Below are positions 1 to 7,449 of a stretch of DNA of 9,086 nt, piece after piece; within the stretch, counting starts at the first letter, position 1; each line of letters starts with the position of its first letter. Both the position numbers and the translations under genes were made by a program. Below the pieces are notes generated by a model. The model had not been told where the DNA came from. It searched no databases and saw only the letters and a list, made by a program, of their open reading frames with translations. This DNA is from an uncultured Roseateles sp. (lineage in GTDB: Bacteria; Pseudomonadota; Gammaproteobacteria; Burkholderiales; Burkholderiaceae). The stretch is taken from the NCBI GenBank assembly GCA_946480605.1, contig CAMLKW010000184.1, positions 1 through 9,086 of the forward strand, given 5' to 3'.

Positions 1-1606
1 CCCAGGCGGTGTTGGCGCCGGCCTTGGGGTGGGCGATCTTCTGCTCCAGCATCGCCGCCATCAGGTCGGGCATGGCCCACATGCCCTTGCCGATCTGGGC
101 GCGGCCGCGCAGGCCCATGCCGAGGCCGACCAGCACGTTGCTCTTCTCGTAGGCCTGGATCCAGGCGCTGGTCTTCATGTCGCCCTTGCGGATCATGGGG
201 CCGGCCAGCATGGCGGTGTGCATCTCGTCGCCGGTGCGGTCCAGGAAGCCGGTGTTGATGAAGGCCACGCGGCTGGCGGCGGCGGCGATGCAGGCCTGCA
301 GGTTGACCGAGGTGCGGCGCTCCTCGTCCATGATGCCCAGCTTGACCGTGCTGTCGGGCAGGCCCAGCAGCTGCTCGACGCGCGTGAACAGCTCGGCGGC
401 GAAGGCTACCTCGGCCGGGCCGTGCATCTTGGGCTTCACGATATAGACCGAGCCGGTACGGCTGTTGCCGCGGCGCTTCAGGTCATGCATCGCGATCGTT
501 GTCGTGACGACGGCATCCATGATGCCCTCGGGGATCTCGCCGCCGTCGTCCAGCAGGATGGCCGGGTTGGTCATCAGGTGGCCGACATTGCGCACGAACA
601 TCAGCGAGCGGCCGTGCAGCGTGACCGTGCCGCCATTCGGTGCCGTGTAGACGCGGTCGGCGTTCAGGCGGCGCGTGAAGGTGCTGCCGCCCTTGGCCAC
701 CTCCTCGGTCAGCGTGCCCAGCTGGATGCCCAGCCAGTTGCGGTAGGCCAGCAGCTTGTCCTCGGCGTCGACGGCGGCGACCGAGTCCTCCAGGTCCAGG
801 ATGGTGGACAGCGCGGCTTCCAGCACCACATCGGCCACGCCGGCGGCGTCGGTCTTGCCGATGGCCGTGTTGCGGTCGATGCGGATGTCCAGGTGCAGGC
901 CGTGATGCACCAGCAGCACGCTGCTGGGCGAGGCCGCGTCGCCCTGGTAGCCGGCAAACGCCGCGGCGTCCTTCAGGCCGGTCGTCGTGCCCGAGGCGAG
1001 CGCGACGACGAGCTTGCCGTTCTCGACCCGGTAGCCGGTCGAGTCCGCATGCGAGCCGGTGGCCAGCGGCGCGGCCTGGTCCAGCACCTGGCGGGCGAAG
1101 GCGATGACCTTGGCGCCACGCACCGGGTTGTAGCCACCGCCGCGGGTCGCGCCATCGGTCTCGGGAATGGCATCGGTGCCGTACAGCGCGTCGTACAGCG
1201 AGCCCCAGCGCGCGTTGGCGGCGTTCAGCGCATAGCGGGCGTTCAGGATGGGCACCACCAGCTGCGGGCCGGCCTGCAGTGCCAGCTCGGCATCGACGTT
1301 GGCGGTCGTGGCCTTCACGGTCGCCGGCACATCGACGAGATAGCCGATGCGGGTCAGGAAGGCGCGATAGGCCGGCATGTCGGCGATGGGGCCGGGGTGG
1401 GCCTCGTGCCAGGCGTCGAGCTCGGACTGCAGCCGGTCGCGCTCGGCCAGCAGTGCGCGGTTCATCGGGGCCAGGTCGTGCGCGATGGCCGAAAAGCCGG
1501 CCCAGAAGGCGTCCGGCGCAATGCCGGTGCCGGGCAGCACCTCGGTGTCGACGAAGCGGGCCAGGTCGGTGTCGACCTGCAGGCGGTGGAGCGTGGTGCG
1601 GGGCAT
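1..1606 (-). CDS. glcB: Malate synthase G, N-terminal ~535 residues (3' end outside window)
   Basis: Cytosolic enzyme condensing glyoxylate with acetyl-CoA to give malate and CoA, used in the glyoxylate bypass and in glycolate/glyoxylate assimilation. The minus-strand frame is open from ATG 1606-1604 to the window edge, so about 535 of the family's usual ~720-730 residues are present. It begins [20 protein letters not shown] and carries malate synthase G signatures: [17 protein letters not shown] around residues 335-350 (with the arginine equivalent to E. coli GlcB Arg338), [15 protein letters not shown] near 425-438 (Mg-binding Glu), and [16 protein letters not shown] near 451-466 (second Mg ligand, Asp). 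The catalytic-base Asp (631 in E. coli) would lie off the window. The start is supported by GGAG at 1613-1616, six bases upstream. It is divergent from the LysR gene. The isoform is G rather than A because of length, the intervening domain and these motifs. No frameshift is seen. Confidence 0.96.
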   Translation of the reverse strand, partial: MPRTTLHRLQVDTDLARFVDTEVLPGTGIAPDAFWAGFSAIAHDLAPMNRALLAERDRLQSELDAWHEAHPGPIADMPAYRAFLTRIGYLVDVPATVKATTANVDAELALQAGPQLVVPILNARYALNAANARWGSLYDALYGTDAIPETDGATRGGGYNPVRGAKVIAFARQVLDQAAPLATGSHADSTGYRVENGKLVVALASGTTTGLKDAAAFAGYQGDAASPSSVLLVHHGLHLDIRIDRNTAIGKTDAAGVADVVLEAALSTILDLEDSVAAVDAEDKLLAYRNWLGIQLGTLTEEVAKGGSTFTRRLNADRVYTAPNGGTVTLHGRSLMFVRNVGHLMTNPAILLDDGGEIPEGIMDAVVTTTIAMHDLKRRGNSRTGSVYIVKPKMHGPAEVAFAAELFTRVEQLLGLPDSTVKLGIMDEERRTSVNLQACIAAAASRVAFINTGFLDRTGDEMHTAMLAGPMIRKGDMKTSAWIQAYEKSNVLVGLGMGLRGRAQIGKGMWAMPDLMAAMLEQKIAHPKAGANTAW

Positions 1607-1761
1607 GGCGATCTCCAAGGGCAACGATGAAAGATTGCCGCGCATCTTGCCCGCGCGCGAGCCCCTATTTGCTGCAGTGCACGCAAGGTATCTGTGACTA
1701 AAACGCAAAGATGCAGGCGATGGGCATCGCCTTTGCATCTTTGCCTCAGCACAATCGAGGC
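1607..1761. promoter_or_regulatory. Divergent glcB/LysR control region with repeated GCAAAGATGC-type half-sites
   Basis: This 155-bp region separates two divergent starts and must hold both promoters. Repeats seen directly: GCAACGATG (1621-1629), AAGATTGC (1631-1638), GCATCTTGC (1642-1650), GCAAAGATGC (1705-1714) and GCATCTTTGC (1735-1744). The last two are exact inverted copies; the others differ by one base or a one-base insertion/deletion. Between the clusters lies TTGC-N10-GCAA (1669-1686), a partial dyad that could be a LysR-type box. I found no convincing -35/-10 pair on either strand. Likely role, by inference: operator sites for the adjacent LysR protein or another regulator of glyoxylate metabolism. 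Confidence 0.55.
1705..1744. repeat. Nested perfect inverted repeat upstream of the LysR gene
   Basis: GCAAAGATGCA at 1705-1715 is the exact reverse complement of TGCATCTTTGC at 1734-1744 (11-bp arms). Inside it, GGCGAT at 1716-1721 pairs with ATCGCC at 1726-1731 around a four-base loop GGGC; TT at 1732-1733 is the only unpaired insertion. It ends 17 bp before the LysR start codon, so it could be an operator, or a hairpin in the LysR leader limiting its expression. There is no U-tract, so it is not a standard terminator. Confidence 0.75.
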
Positions 1762-2667
1762 ATGGACAAGCTCAAGCAGATCGAGTCCTTCGCCCTGGTC
1801 GCGGCCAAGGGCAGCCTCACCGCGGCGGCGCAGGCCGAGGGCGTCGCGCCGGCGGTCATGGGCCGGCGCATGGACGCGCTGGAGGCGCGGCTGGGCGTCA
1901 AGCTGATGCTGCGCACGACGCGGCGGCTGACGCTGACGCCCGAGGGTCAGGCTTTCCTGGAGGACTGCCAGCGCCTCATCGCGCAACTGGCCGACGCGGA
2001 AGCCGCCGTCAGTGCCGGTGGATTGAAGGCCACCGGCCACCTGCGCGTGACGGCGCCGGCCGGCTTCGGCCGCCGCCACGTGGCGCCGCTGGTGCCCGGC
2101 TTTCTCGCAGAGCATGCAGACCTTAGCCTGTCGCTGAACCTCAGCGACCGTGTGGTGGACATCGTGCACGAGGGCTTCGACTGCGCGGTTCGGGTGGGTG
2201 ACCTGCCAGATTCCAGCCTGGTCAGCACGCGCCTGGCCGACAACCGGCGGCTGTGCGTAGCGTCGCCCGGCTATCTGAAGCGCGCGGGCACGCCCAGGCA
2301 TCCCGACGAACTGGCGCGGCACGCCTGCCTGACGCTCAGCTCCGAGGCCAGCCAGGTGCGCGGCTGGGCCTTCCAGGTCGATGGCGCCGTGCAGCACCTG
2401 CGGCCCACGGGCCGGCTGGACTGCAGCGACGGCCAGGTGCTGCACGACTGGTGCGTGGAAGGCCTGGGCCTGGCCTGGCGCAGCACCTGGGAGGTGGAGG
2501 GCGACCTGGCGGCCGGGCGGCTGGTCAGCGTGCTGGACGAGTTCGCGGCGCCGCCCAACGGCATCTACGCGGTGTTCCCGCAGTCACGCCACCTGCCGCT
2601 GCGCACGCGGCTGTGGGTGGAGCATCTGCGGGCGCACTATGGGCGGGCCGACTACTGGCGTTCTTGA
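1762..2667 (+). CDS. LysR-family transcriptional regulator (probable glcB-linked regulator)
   Basis: A DNA-binding regulator of 301 residues, the normal length for LysR proteins. The N-terminal winged helix-turn-helix lies at about residues 4-62 (recognition region around 17-36; [12 protein letters not shown] at 51-62 is the typical wing and start of the linker helix). A periplasmic-binding-protein-like effector domain follows from about 92 to 295, starting [19 protein letters not shown], typical of the CrgA-like subgroup. I chose ATG 1762 because the family starts at [17 protein letters not shown]; an in-frame ATG at 1711 would add 17 unrelated residues and lies inside the inverted repeat. 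The ribosome site is poor: GAGG at 1757-1760 is only one base from the ATG, suggesting weak or atypical initiation. LysR proteins usually act on the divergent neighbour and on themselves, so glcB is the likely target (inference). The effector is unknown; glyoxylate, glycolate or an acyl-CoA-linked metabolite are guesses. Confidence 0.93.
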   Translation: MDKLKQIESFALVAAKGSLTAAAQAEGVAPAVMGRRMDALEARLGVKLMLRTTRRLTLTPEGQAFLEDCQRLIAQLADAEAAVSAGGLKATGHLRVTAPAGFGRRHVAPLVPGFLAEHADLSLSLNLSDRVVDIVHEGFDCAVRVGDLPDSSLVSTRLADNRRLCVASPGYLKRAGTPRHPDELARHACLTLSSEASQVRGWAFQVDGAVQHLRPTGRLDCSDGQVLHDWCVEGLGLAWRSTWEVEGDLAAGRLVSVLDEFAAPPNGIYAVFPQSRHLPLRTRLWVEHLRAHYGRADYWRS

Positions 2668-2671
2668 ATTT

Positions 2672-2708
2672 GCGGGCCGAGCGCCGGGCCGCTCCCAAGC
2701 CGGCCCGC
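2672..2708. repeat. GC-rich inverted repeat just after the LysR stop
   Basis: GCGGGCCG (2672-2679) pairs exactly with CGGCCCGC (2701-2708). Alternative overlapping pairings are possible: GAGCG (2679-2683) with CGCTC (2690-2694), and CCCAAG (2694-2699) with CTTGGG (2709-2714). It starts 5 bp after the LysR stop and can plausibly fold in its mRNA, but there is no T-run. Its function is uncertain. Confidence 0.5.
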
Positions 2709-2712
2709 CTTG

Positions 2713-2749
2713 GGCGATGTGCTTGCGGCTCAATGCCGCAAGCATCGCC
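2713..2749. terminator. Strong hairpin between convergent genes (possible bidirectional terminator)
   Basis: GGCGAT (2713-2718) plus GCTTGCGGC (2721-2729) pair with GCCGCAAGC (2735-2743) plus ATCGCC (2744-2749). This is a 15-bp stem with a two-base bulge (GT, 2719-2720) and a five-base loop (TCAAT). It lies between the convergent LysR and acyl-CoA ligase genes, where a shared terminator is expected. Neither side has a T-run, so it is not a textbook intrinsic terminator; it could instead stabilise 3' ends. Confidence 0.55.
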
Positions 2750-2812
2750 GTCCCCTCGGGGGGCCCGACCAGACGGGCCCGCGTTCAGCGTAGCCAGACT
2801 GCGCGAGGGGCG
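2749..2812. repeat. Palindromic intergenic repeat of Burkholderiales style
   Basis: Outer arms CCCCTCG (2752-2758) and CGAGGGG (2804-2810), extended by CG at 2749-2750 and 2811-2812, enclose an inner perfect hairpin GGGCCCG (2761-2767) / CGGGCCC (2774-2780) with six-base loop ACCAGA. The remainder, GCGTTCAGCGTAGCCAGACT (2781-2800), resembles the variable core of the CCCCTCGGGGG...AGCGTAGC...GGGG intergenic repeats that I recall as common in Comamonadaceae and relatives. That family link is from memory and unverified. It ends one base before the stop codon of the downstream minus-strand gene. Confidence 0.6.
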
Positions 2813-4513
2813 TCAGTCTCCCAACTGCACCTTCGCCCGCTTGCCCGCCCACGCATCGAACTTGCCCGCGTAGGCCTGCTCGATGCGGTTGCGCTTGACC
2901 TTGAAGGTGGGCGTGATGAAGCCGTTGTCTACCGTCCAGGGCGTCTTGATGAGCACCAGCGTGTCGAGTTGCTCGTGCGGGTCCAGGCGCGCGTTGACGT
3001 CGTCCAGATGCTTGCTGAGTTCAGCCATCAGCGCCGCGCGCTCGGCGTCGGTGCTGGTGCGTTGCAGGCCTGCGGGCGACAGCATTGCGATGCCCAGCGG
3101 CTGGTTCAGGTTGGCGCCGGCCACGCAGCAGGCCTCGATGTTGGGGTTCATGCCCAGCTTGTCCTCGATCGGCGCGGGCGCCACGTACTTGCCCTTGCTG
3201 GTCTTGAACAAGTCCTTCACGCGGCCGGTGATGCGCACGCAGCCGTCCTTGTCCTGCGTCACCTTGTCGCCGGTGTGCAGCCAGCCGTCTTCGGTCAGCG
3301 CCTCGGCGGTCAGGCCCGGCTCCTTGTAGTAGCCCATCATCAGCGCCGGGCTGCGCATCTGCAGCTCGCCGTTCGCCGGGTCGATGCGCGTCTGCACGCC
3401 GGCATAGGCCGGGCCCACGGTGCCGCGCTGGTTCACGCCGGGCAGCGTCATGTGCGAGAGCGCGAGGTTCTCGGTCATGCCGTAGCCCTCGTTGATGTGC
3501 AGGCCTAAAGCGCCGTACCACTCCAGCAGCGCGATGGGCATGGGCGCGGCGCCGCCGACGGCGATGCGGCACTGGTCCAGGCCCAGCGCCTTCATGATCT
3601 TCTTGCGCACCAGGCCGCCGATGATGGGCAGGCGCAGCAGCTTGTTGAGCTTGTGCTGAGGCATCTTGGCCTGCACGCCCTGTTGGAACTTGACCCACAG
3701 CCGCGGCACGCTGAAGAAGATGGTGGGCCGTGCGCGCTGCAGGTCCTTGGTGAAGGTGTCCAGCGACTCGGCGAAGAACACCTTGAGGCCCACCTTCAGC
3801 CAGGCGTGCTCGATGAGCACGCGCTCGGCCACGTGGGCCAGCGGCAGGTAGGACAGCATGCGGTCGTCGGCGCTCATCGGGAAACGCTCCAGGCCCTCGC
3901 TGATGGCCCAGGTGAAGGCGCCGAAGTTGTGCATCACGCCCTTGGGGTTGCCGGTGGTGCCCGAGGTGTAGATCAGCGTGCACAGCTCGTCGGCACCGCG
4001 CGTGACCTCGCCCTTCAGCGGTTCGGTGCGGGCGCAGATCGCGTCCCAGCTCTCGTAGGTGGCCTTCGCATCGTCGGGCGACAGCGCATAGCTGGCACCG
4101 GGCAGGCTGGCCGGCACGCCGGGCTTCATGCCCTCCCAGCCGTCCAGCTTGCCGACGAAGACGAAGCGCGCCTCGCTGTGCGTGAGGATCTGCGTGATGG
4201 TCTCGGCCGCCAGCGTGGGATACAGCGGCACCGACACATAGCCGGCCATCCAGATCGCCAGGTCGCTCATCAGCCACCAGGCGCAGTTCTTGGACAGCAC
4301 GGCCACCTTGGCGTCGGCCGGCCAGCCCTCGGCCAGCCCCTTGGCTCTTAGGTGCGCCGCCATGCGGCGCACCTGGTCGCCGACCTGGGCCCAGGTGAAG
4401 TCCTGGACCTCGGGGCCACCCATGGGCTGTGTCAGCGTGACGCGGCTGCCGGCCGTGCGCTCCCAGTGGTACAGGCGCTGCAGGGCAAGCTGGTCGGTGG
4501 CGATGGTGGCCAT
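2813..4513 (-). CDS. AMP-forming long-chain fatty acid--CoA ligase (COG1022/FAA1-like)
   Basis: This 566-residue adenylating enzyme activates a fatty acid with ATP to acyl-AMP, then transfers the acyl group to CoA; the expected role is feeding beta-oxidation or lipid synthesis at the inner face of the membrane. The family signatures are in order: P-loop TSGTTGNPKGV (183-193), SYLPLAHVAER (211-221), GYGMTE (343-348), GYYKEP...DGWLHTGD (about 394-416), the hinge region GRVKDLFKTSKGKYVAP (430-446), and C-terminal TPTFKVKR (534-541), with Lys538 or Lys540 likely catalytic. No signal peptide or transmembrane segment is seen. The start ATG 4513-4511 has AAGGAGA at 4520-4526, six bases upstream, which settles it. 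The gene stands alone, bounded by hairpin-rich DNA on both sides. Codon oddities are a TTA at Leu336 (3506-3508) and a CTA-AGA pair around residue 55, unusual in such GC-rich DNA. Chain-length specificity cannot be read from sequence alone; the symbol is left blank because several paralogues are usual. Confidence 0.93.
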   Translation of the reverse strand: MATIATDQLALQRLYHWERTAGSRVTLTQPMGGPEVQDFTWAQVGDQVRRMAAHLRAKGLAEGWPADAKVAVLSKNCAWWLMSDLAIWMAGYVSVPLYPTLAAETITQILTHSEARFVFVGKLDGWEGMKPGVPASLPGASYALSPDDAKATYESWDAICARTEPLKGEVTRGADELCTLIYTSGTTGNPKGVMHNFGAFTWAISEGLERFPMSADDRMLSYLPLAHVAERVLIEHAWLKVGLKVFFAESLDTFTKDLQRARPTIFFSVPRLWVKFQQGVQAKMPQHKLNKLLRLPIIGGLVRKKIMKALGLDQCRIAVGGAAPMPIALLEWYGALGLHINEGYGMTENLALSHMTLPGVNQRGTVGPAYAGVQTRIDPANGELQMRSPALMMGYYKEPGLTAEALTEDGWLHTGDKVTQDKDGCVRITGRVKDLFKTSKGKYVAPAPIEDKLGMNPNIEACCVAGANLNQPLGIAMLSPAGLQRTSTDAERAALMAELSKHLDDVNARLDPHEQLDTLVLIKTPWTVDNGFITPTFKVKRNRIEQAYAGKFDAWAGKRAKVQLGD

Positions 4514-4519
4514 GAAGCG

Positions 4520-4526
4520 TCTCCTT
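4520..4526 (-). promoter_or_regulatory. Ribosome binding site of the acyl-CoA ligase
   Basis: AAGGAGA on the minus strand, six bases before the ATG at 4513. It is the strongest Shine-Dalgarno sequence in the window and fixes the ligase start. Confidence 0.85.
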
Positions 4527-4553
4527 GGTCTTGTTCGGACCCGCCAAGTTAAC

Positions 4554-4582
4554 TGCCCGTCGCGGCTGTGCCGCTACGGGTA
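4554..4582. terminator. Hairpin downstream of the kinase gene (possible terminator)
   Basis: CCCGT (4556-4560) and GCGGC (4562-4566) pair with GCCGC (4570-4574) and ACGGG (4576-4580) around loop TGT, with one C/T mismatch. T4554-A4582 and a G-T wobble extend it. It lies about 40 bp beyond the kinase stop in the direction of transcription and upstream of the ligase start. It would separate the two minus-strand units, but no U-tract follows, so it is a candidate only. Confidence 0.45.
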
Positions 4583-4607
4583 AACACGCTGAAACGTGAC
4601 TTTGCTG

Positions 4608-4623
4608 TAGAGCGGCGGCTCTA
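4608..4623. repeat. Small perfect stem-loop covering the kinase stop codon
   Basis: TAGAGC (4608-4613) and GCTCTA (4618-4623) pair around GGCG. The stop codon of the kinase gene (4621-4623) sits in one arm. It is short and may be chance; it could help protect or end the transcript together with the hairpin at 4554-4582. Confidence 0.35.
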
Positions 4624-7449
4624 GAGCTGGCCCGCCCACAGCGGGCGCCACTGGCCGCGGCCCAGCTCGGCGCGCAGTGCGTCCAACGGATGCTCGGCCA
4701 GCCACTCGGGGCGCAGTTCGTCGGCGCGCCGCAGGGCCTCGGTCTCGGCCGTGGTGCCGACCAGGCTGGCCGCCAGGTCCAGCTGCGCGCGCCAGTGCGG
4801 CAGGCCCTGGGGCGCGGGCAGGCGGTCCAGCAGTGCGACGCGTTCGCGCAGCAGAGCCACGCTGTCGGCCCGGCGGCCGCTGGCGCGCAGCAGCTCGCCC
4901 TGCAGCTGCGCGACGCGGCTGCGCAGTTGCTCGTGCGTGTTCAGCCAGGGCTGGGCCTGCAGGTCCTGCAGCGGCGCCAGCGCGCGGCGCGCCAGTTCCA
5001 GGTCGCCCAGGCGCAGGCCCACGCGGGCGACGGCCAGGCTGGCCTCGGCCCAGGGCGGGCCGCTGGTGTCGGCGCTGCGGGCCAGTTCGTCGGCGACGCG
5101 GCGCGCCTGCGGCAGCCACTCGCCGCTGCGCTCGGGCTGGGCCAGGGCGCGCGCCAGCAGCGCGGCGCTCTCGCGCGGCAGGCGCAGTGTCGGGTGGCCC
5201 GCGGCCTCGGGCGGCAGGCGGCTCTCCAGCTCCTCGTGCACGCGCACGGCCTGCGCGTAGTCGCCCAGTTCGACGAAATGGCGCGCGAGGTCGGCGCGCA
5301 TGCGCTGGCTGCTGGAGTTGCCGGGGCCCAGCAGCGCGTCCATGTCGGCAATGATCTGGCGCGCGTTGGCCACGCTGCCCTCGGGCCGGCCCAGCCGGGT
5401 CTGGATGTTCCAAAGGTGCTGGCGCGAACGGGTGACGAAGCGCGCCCGGTGCGACGGCGCCGTGGCCCAGGACTCGCGCGTGGCGGAGATGGCCTGCTCG
5501 GCGTCCAGCAGCCGGCCCTCGGCGAGGCGCAGCTGGTAGATGTAGTTGTAGTAGTACGGGTACTCGTAGTCGGTCGGCTTGTACAGGCGCTGCACCATGG
5601 GCCAGGCCTTGGCGTGGATGGCCTCCGCGTCGGCGAAGCGGGCCGCGCCGGCGTAGGCCACCAGCATCTGGTACAGCAGGCTCTCGTACTGGTCCTCCAG
5701 CTGCGTGCCGCGGCGCGCGGACGCGAACGCCGGCAGCATGGGCTCGCCCAGCGCGATGACCTCCAGCGGCGAGCCCAGCGCCGTGTAGATGCGCGTCAGG
5801 CGCAGCCGGGCGATCAGCGTCTGCTCGGCATCCTCGCCCCAGTGGCGGGCGCTGACGGCGATCAGCTCCTTGGCCAGCGGGATGGCGATGTCGTGGCGGT
5901 TCATGTCCGAGTAGGTCTCGACCAGCACATCCAGCACGCGCGCATAGGTCAGCTCGTCGTCGGCGAAGCGCCGCTTCAGGTCGGCGCGGCTTTGCTCCAG
6001 CACCTCCAGGATGGTGGGGATGCGGCCGCCGTGCCGGTCGGGGTTGGCCGAGGCCAGCAGCTCGGTCAGGTAGCGCGTGACCTCCTCGCTCTGGCGCGCC
6101 GACGCCTGCGCCTCGTCGCGCTGCCACAGGCTGACGGCCAGGCCGGCGCTGAGCGTCGCGAACAGCAGCGCGCCGGCGGCCGCCAGCGCCGCGTTGCGGC
6201 GCAGCCAGAGCCAGGCGCGGTGGCGCCAGTCCTCGGCGCGCACGCTGACCGGGCGTTGAGCCAGCCAGTGCTCCAGGTCGTCGATGAGTCCGCCCACGCT
6301 GGCGTAGCGTTCCGCCGGCTCGCGCCGCATGGCCTTGGCGGCGACGGCATCCAGGTCGCCCGCCGCACGCTCGGCGTCGGGCGGACGGCCGGGGCCGGAC
6401 TCGGGGGCGCCGGCAGCGGGGGGCACGGCGTCGCCGGTGGTGCCGGCGCCGCGCGTGGTGCGACCCATGCGCCGCGCCTGGCCGTGCAGCACCGCGTGCT
6501 CCAGCGCCGTGCGGCTCAGGCCGCGCTTGCCGAAGGGCAGCTCGCCGGTGGCCAGCTCGTACAGCATGACGCCCAGCGAGTAGATGTCGCTGGCCACGCC
6601 GACCGCGTCGCCGGTGATCTGCTCGGGCGCGGCGTAGGCCGGGGTCAGGCGGCGGCCGGTGATCTGCGTGAGCTGGTGGTCGGACTGGTAGCCCGAGTCG
6701 TCCAGCAGGCCGGCGATGCCGAAGTCCAGCAGCTTGGCGTGGACCGCGCCGGCGCCGTGGGCCGCCTGGCCGCAGTCCACCATCACGTTGCTGGGCTTGA
6801 GGTCGCGGTGCACGATGAGCTGCGCATGCGCATGCTCCACGGCGCGCGCGACGTCCAGCAGCAGCTTCACGCGCTCGTTCAGGCCCAGCTGGTTGACGCG
6901 CGCATGTTCGGACAGCGTGCGCCCGTTCACGTACTCCAGCACCAGGAAGGCGCGGCCGTCGTGCTCGCCGGCGTCCAGCAGCCGCGCGATGCCGGGGTGG
7001 GTCAGTCGGCCCAGCAGAGCGCGCTCGCGGGCGAAGCGGGCGGCCAGGCCCGGGCTGGCGAGGTCGTCGCGCAGCAGCTTGATGGCGGCCTCGCCCTGGT
7101 AGAGCCCGTCGGCCCGCTCGGCCCGCCAGACCTGGCCCATGCCGCCTTCGCCCAGCAGCTCGGCCAGGCACCAGGCGCCCAGGCGGTCGCCCGGCTGCGG
7201 CGGCGGGCGCGCGGAGTCGGGGCTGTCGGCCAGCGCATAGGCCAGCTGCGCCTCGAAGCCGGGCTGGCCCACCAGCACGGTGGAGTCGTCGTCGGGCAGC
7301 GAGGCCAGCATGCGGCGCAGCCGCAGTGCCAGCTCGGGAGGCTGCAGCGCGGCCAGCCGTTCCTCGCGCTCGCCGGTGGGCAGGTCGGCCAGCTCGTCGA
7401 ACAGCGCGGACAGGCGCTGCCAGTCGTCCGCTTGCAGGCCGGCGTCCAT
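4621..7449 (-). CDS. Membrane-anchored Ser/Thr protein kinase with large C-terminal helical-repeat domain
   Basis: A 942-residue Hanks-type kinase predicted to phosphorylate Ser/Thr on partner proteins. The kinase domain spans about 89-395 and looks catalytically intact: glycine loop LGEGGMGQVW (99-108), AAIK with Lys124, alpha-C Glu142 in RFARERALLGRL, HRDLKPSN (214-221, Asp216), DFG (242-244), activation loop with Thr261/264/269, AAPEQ (273-277), and SDIYSLGVMLYEL (287-299). A Gly/Pro/Ala-rich insert lies at about 325-362. One transmembrane helix runs at about 419-442 after WLRRN, so the kinase should be cytoplasmic and the C-terminal ~500 residues periplasmic (positive-inside rule). That part is alpha-helical and TPR-like, with no domain I can name firmly, and has a Tyr-rich stretch at 623-638. 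The residues before about 85 resemble the N-terminal leader common to this ECF-linked kinase family. ATG 7449 overlaps the sigma stop (TGATG) and has no visible Shine-Dalgarno, so reinitiation after the sigma gene is likely. The substrate is probably the adjacent sigma factor (inference). Confidence 0.93.
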   Translation of the reverse strand: MDAGLQADDWQRLSALFDELADLPTGEREERLAALQPPELALRLRRMLASLPDDDSTVLVGQPGFEAQLAYALADSPDSARPPPQPGDRLGAWCLAELLGEGGMGQVWRAERADGLYQGEAAIKLLRDDLASPGLAARFARERALLGRLTHPGIARLLDAGEHDGRAFLVLEYVNGRTLSEHARVNQLGLNERVKLLLDVARAVEHAHAQLIVHRDLKPSNVMVDCGQAAHGAGAVHAKLLDFGIAGLLDDSGYQSDHQLTQITGRRLTPAYAAPEQITGDAVGVASDIYSLGVMLYELATGELPFGKRGLSRTALEHAVLHGQARRMGRTTRGAGTTGDAVPPAAGAPESGPGRPPDAERAAGDLDAVAAKAMRREPAERYASVGGLIDDLEHWLAQRPVSVRAEDWRHRAWLWLRRNAALAAAGALLFATLSAGLAVSLWQRDEAQASARQSEEVTRYLTELLASANPDRHGGRIPTILEVLEQSRADLKRRFADDELTYARVLDVLVETYSDMNRHDIAIPLAKELIAVSARHWGEDAEQTLIARLRLTRIYTALGSPLEVIALGEPMLPAFASARRGTQLEDQYESLLYQMLVAYAGAARFADAEAIHAKAWPMVQRLYKPTDYEYPYYYNYIYQLRLAEGRLLDAEQAISATRESWATAPSHRARFVTRSRQHLWNIQTRLGRPEGSVANARQIIADMDALLGPGNSSSQRMRADLARHFVELGDYAQAVRVHEELESRLPPEAAGHPTLRLPRESAALLARALAQPERSGEWLPQARRVADELARSADTSGPPWAEASLAVARVGLRLGDLELARRALAPLQDLQAQPWLNTHEQLRSRVAQLQGELLRASGRRADSVALLRERVALLDRLPAPQGLPHWRAQLDLAASLVGTTAETEALRRADELRPEWLAEHPLDALRAELGRGQWRPLWAGQL

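Noticed and set aside
29..1630. Plus-strand open frame of more than 500 codons antisense to glcB
   Set aside because: Its translation is rich in Ala/Gly/Val/Gln/His repeats with no family motifs, and the minus strand encodes an unmistakable malate synthase. It is a shadow of strong GC codon bias.
1711..1761. Longer N-terminus for the LysR protein starting at ATG 1711
   Set aside because: It adds 17 residues not seen in the family and translates the inverted repeat; homology starts at Met 1762.
1607..1761. Sigma70 -35/-10 promoters for glcB and the LysR gene
   Set aside because: I tried TTGC-containing -35 candidates on both strands, but none had a convincing -10 at 16-18 bp spacing, so no promoter is called.
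2381..3508. Plus-strand open frame running from the LysR gene into the ligase
   Set aside because: It crosses two well-supported genes and the repeat-filled spacer, and its composition is that of a GC shadow.
3021..4547. Alternative minus-strand frame over the acyl-CoA ligase
   Set aside because: It is Arg/Ala/His-rich, has no motif and no ribosome site, while the ligase frame has every family signature.
4574..7171. Second long minus-strand frame overlapping the kinase gene
   Set aside because: It is an Arg/Ala/Pro/Gly-rich frame-shifted reading of the same DNA; the kinase frame has the conserved motifs.
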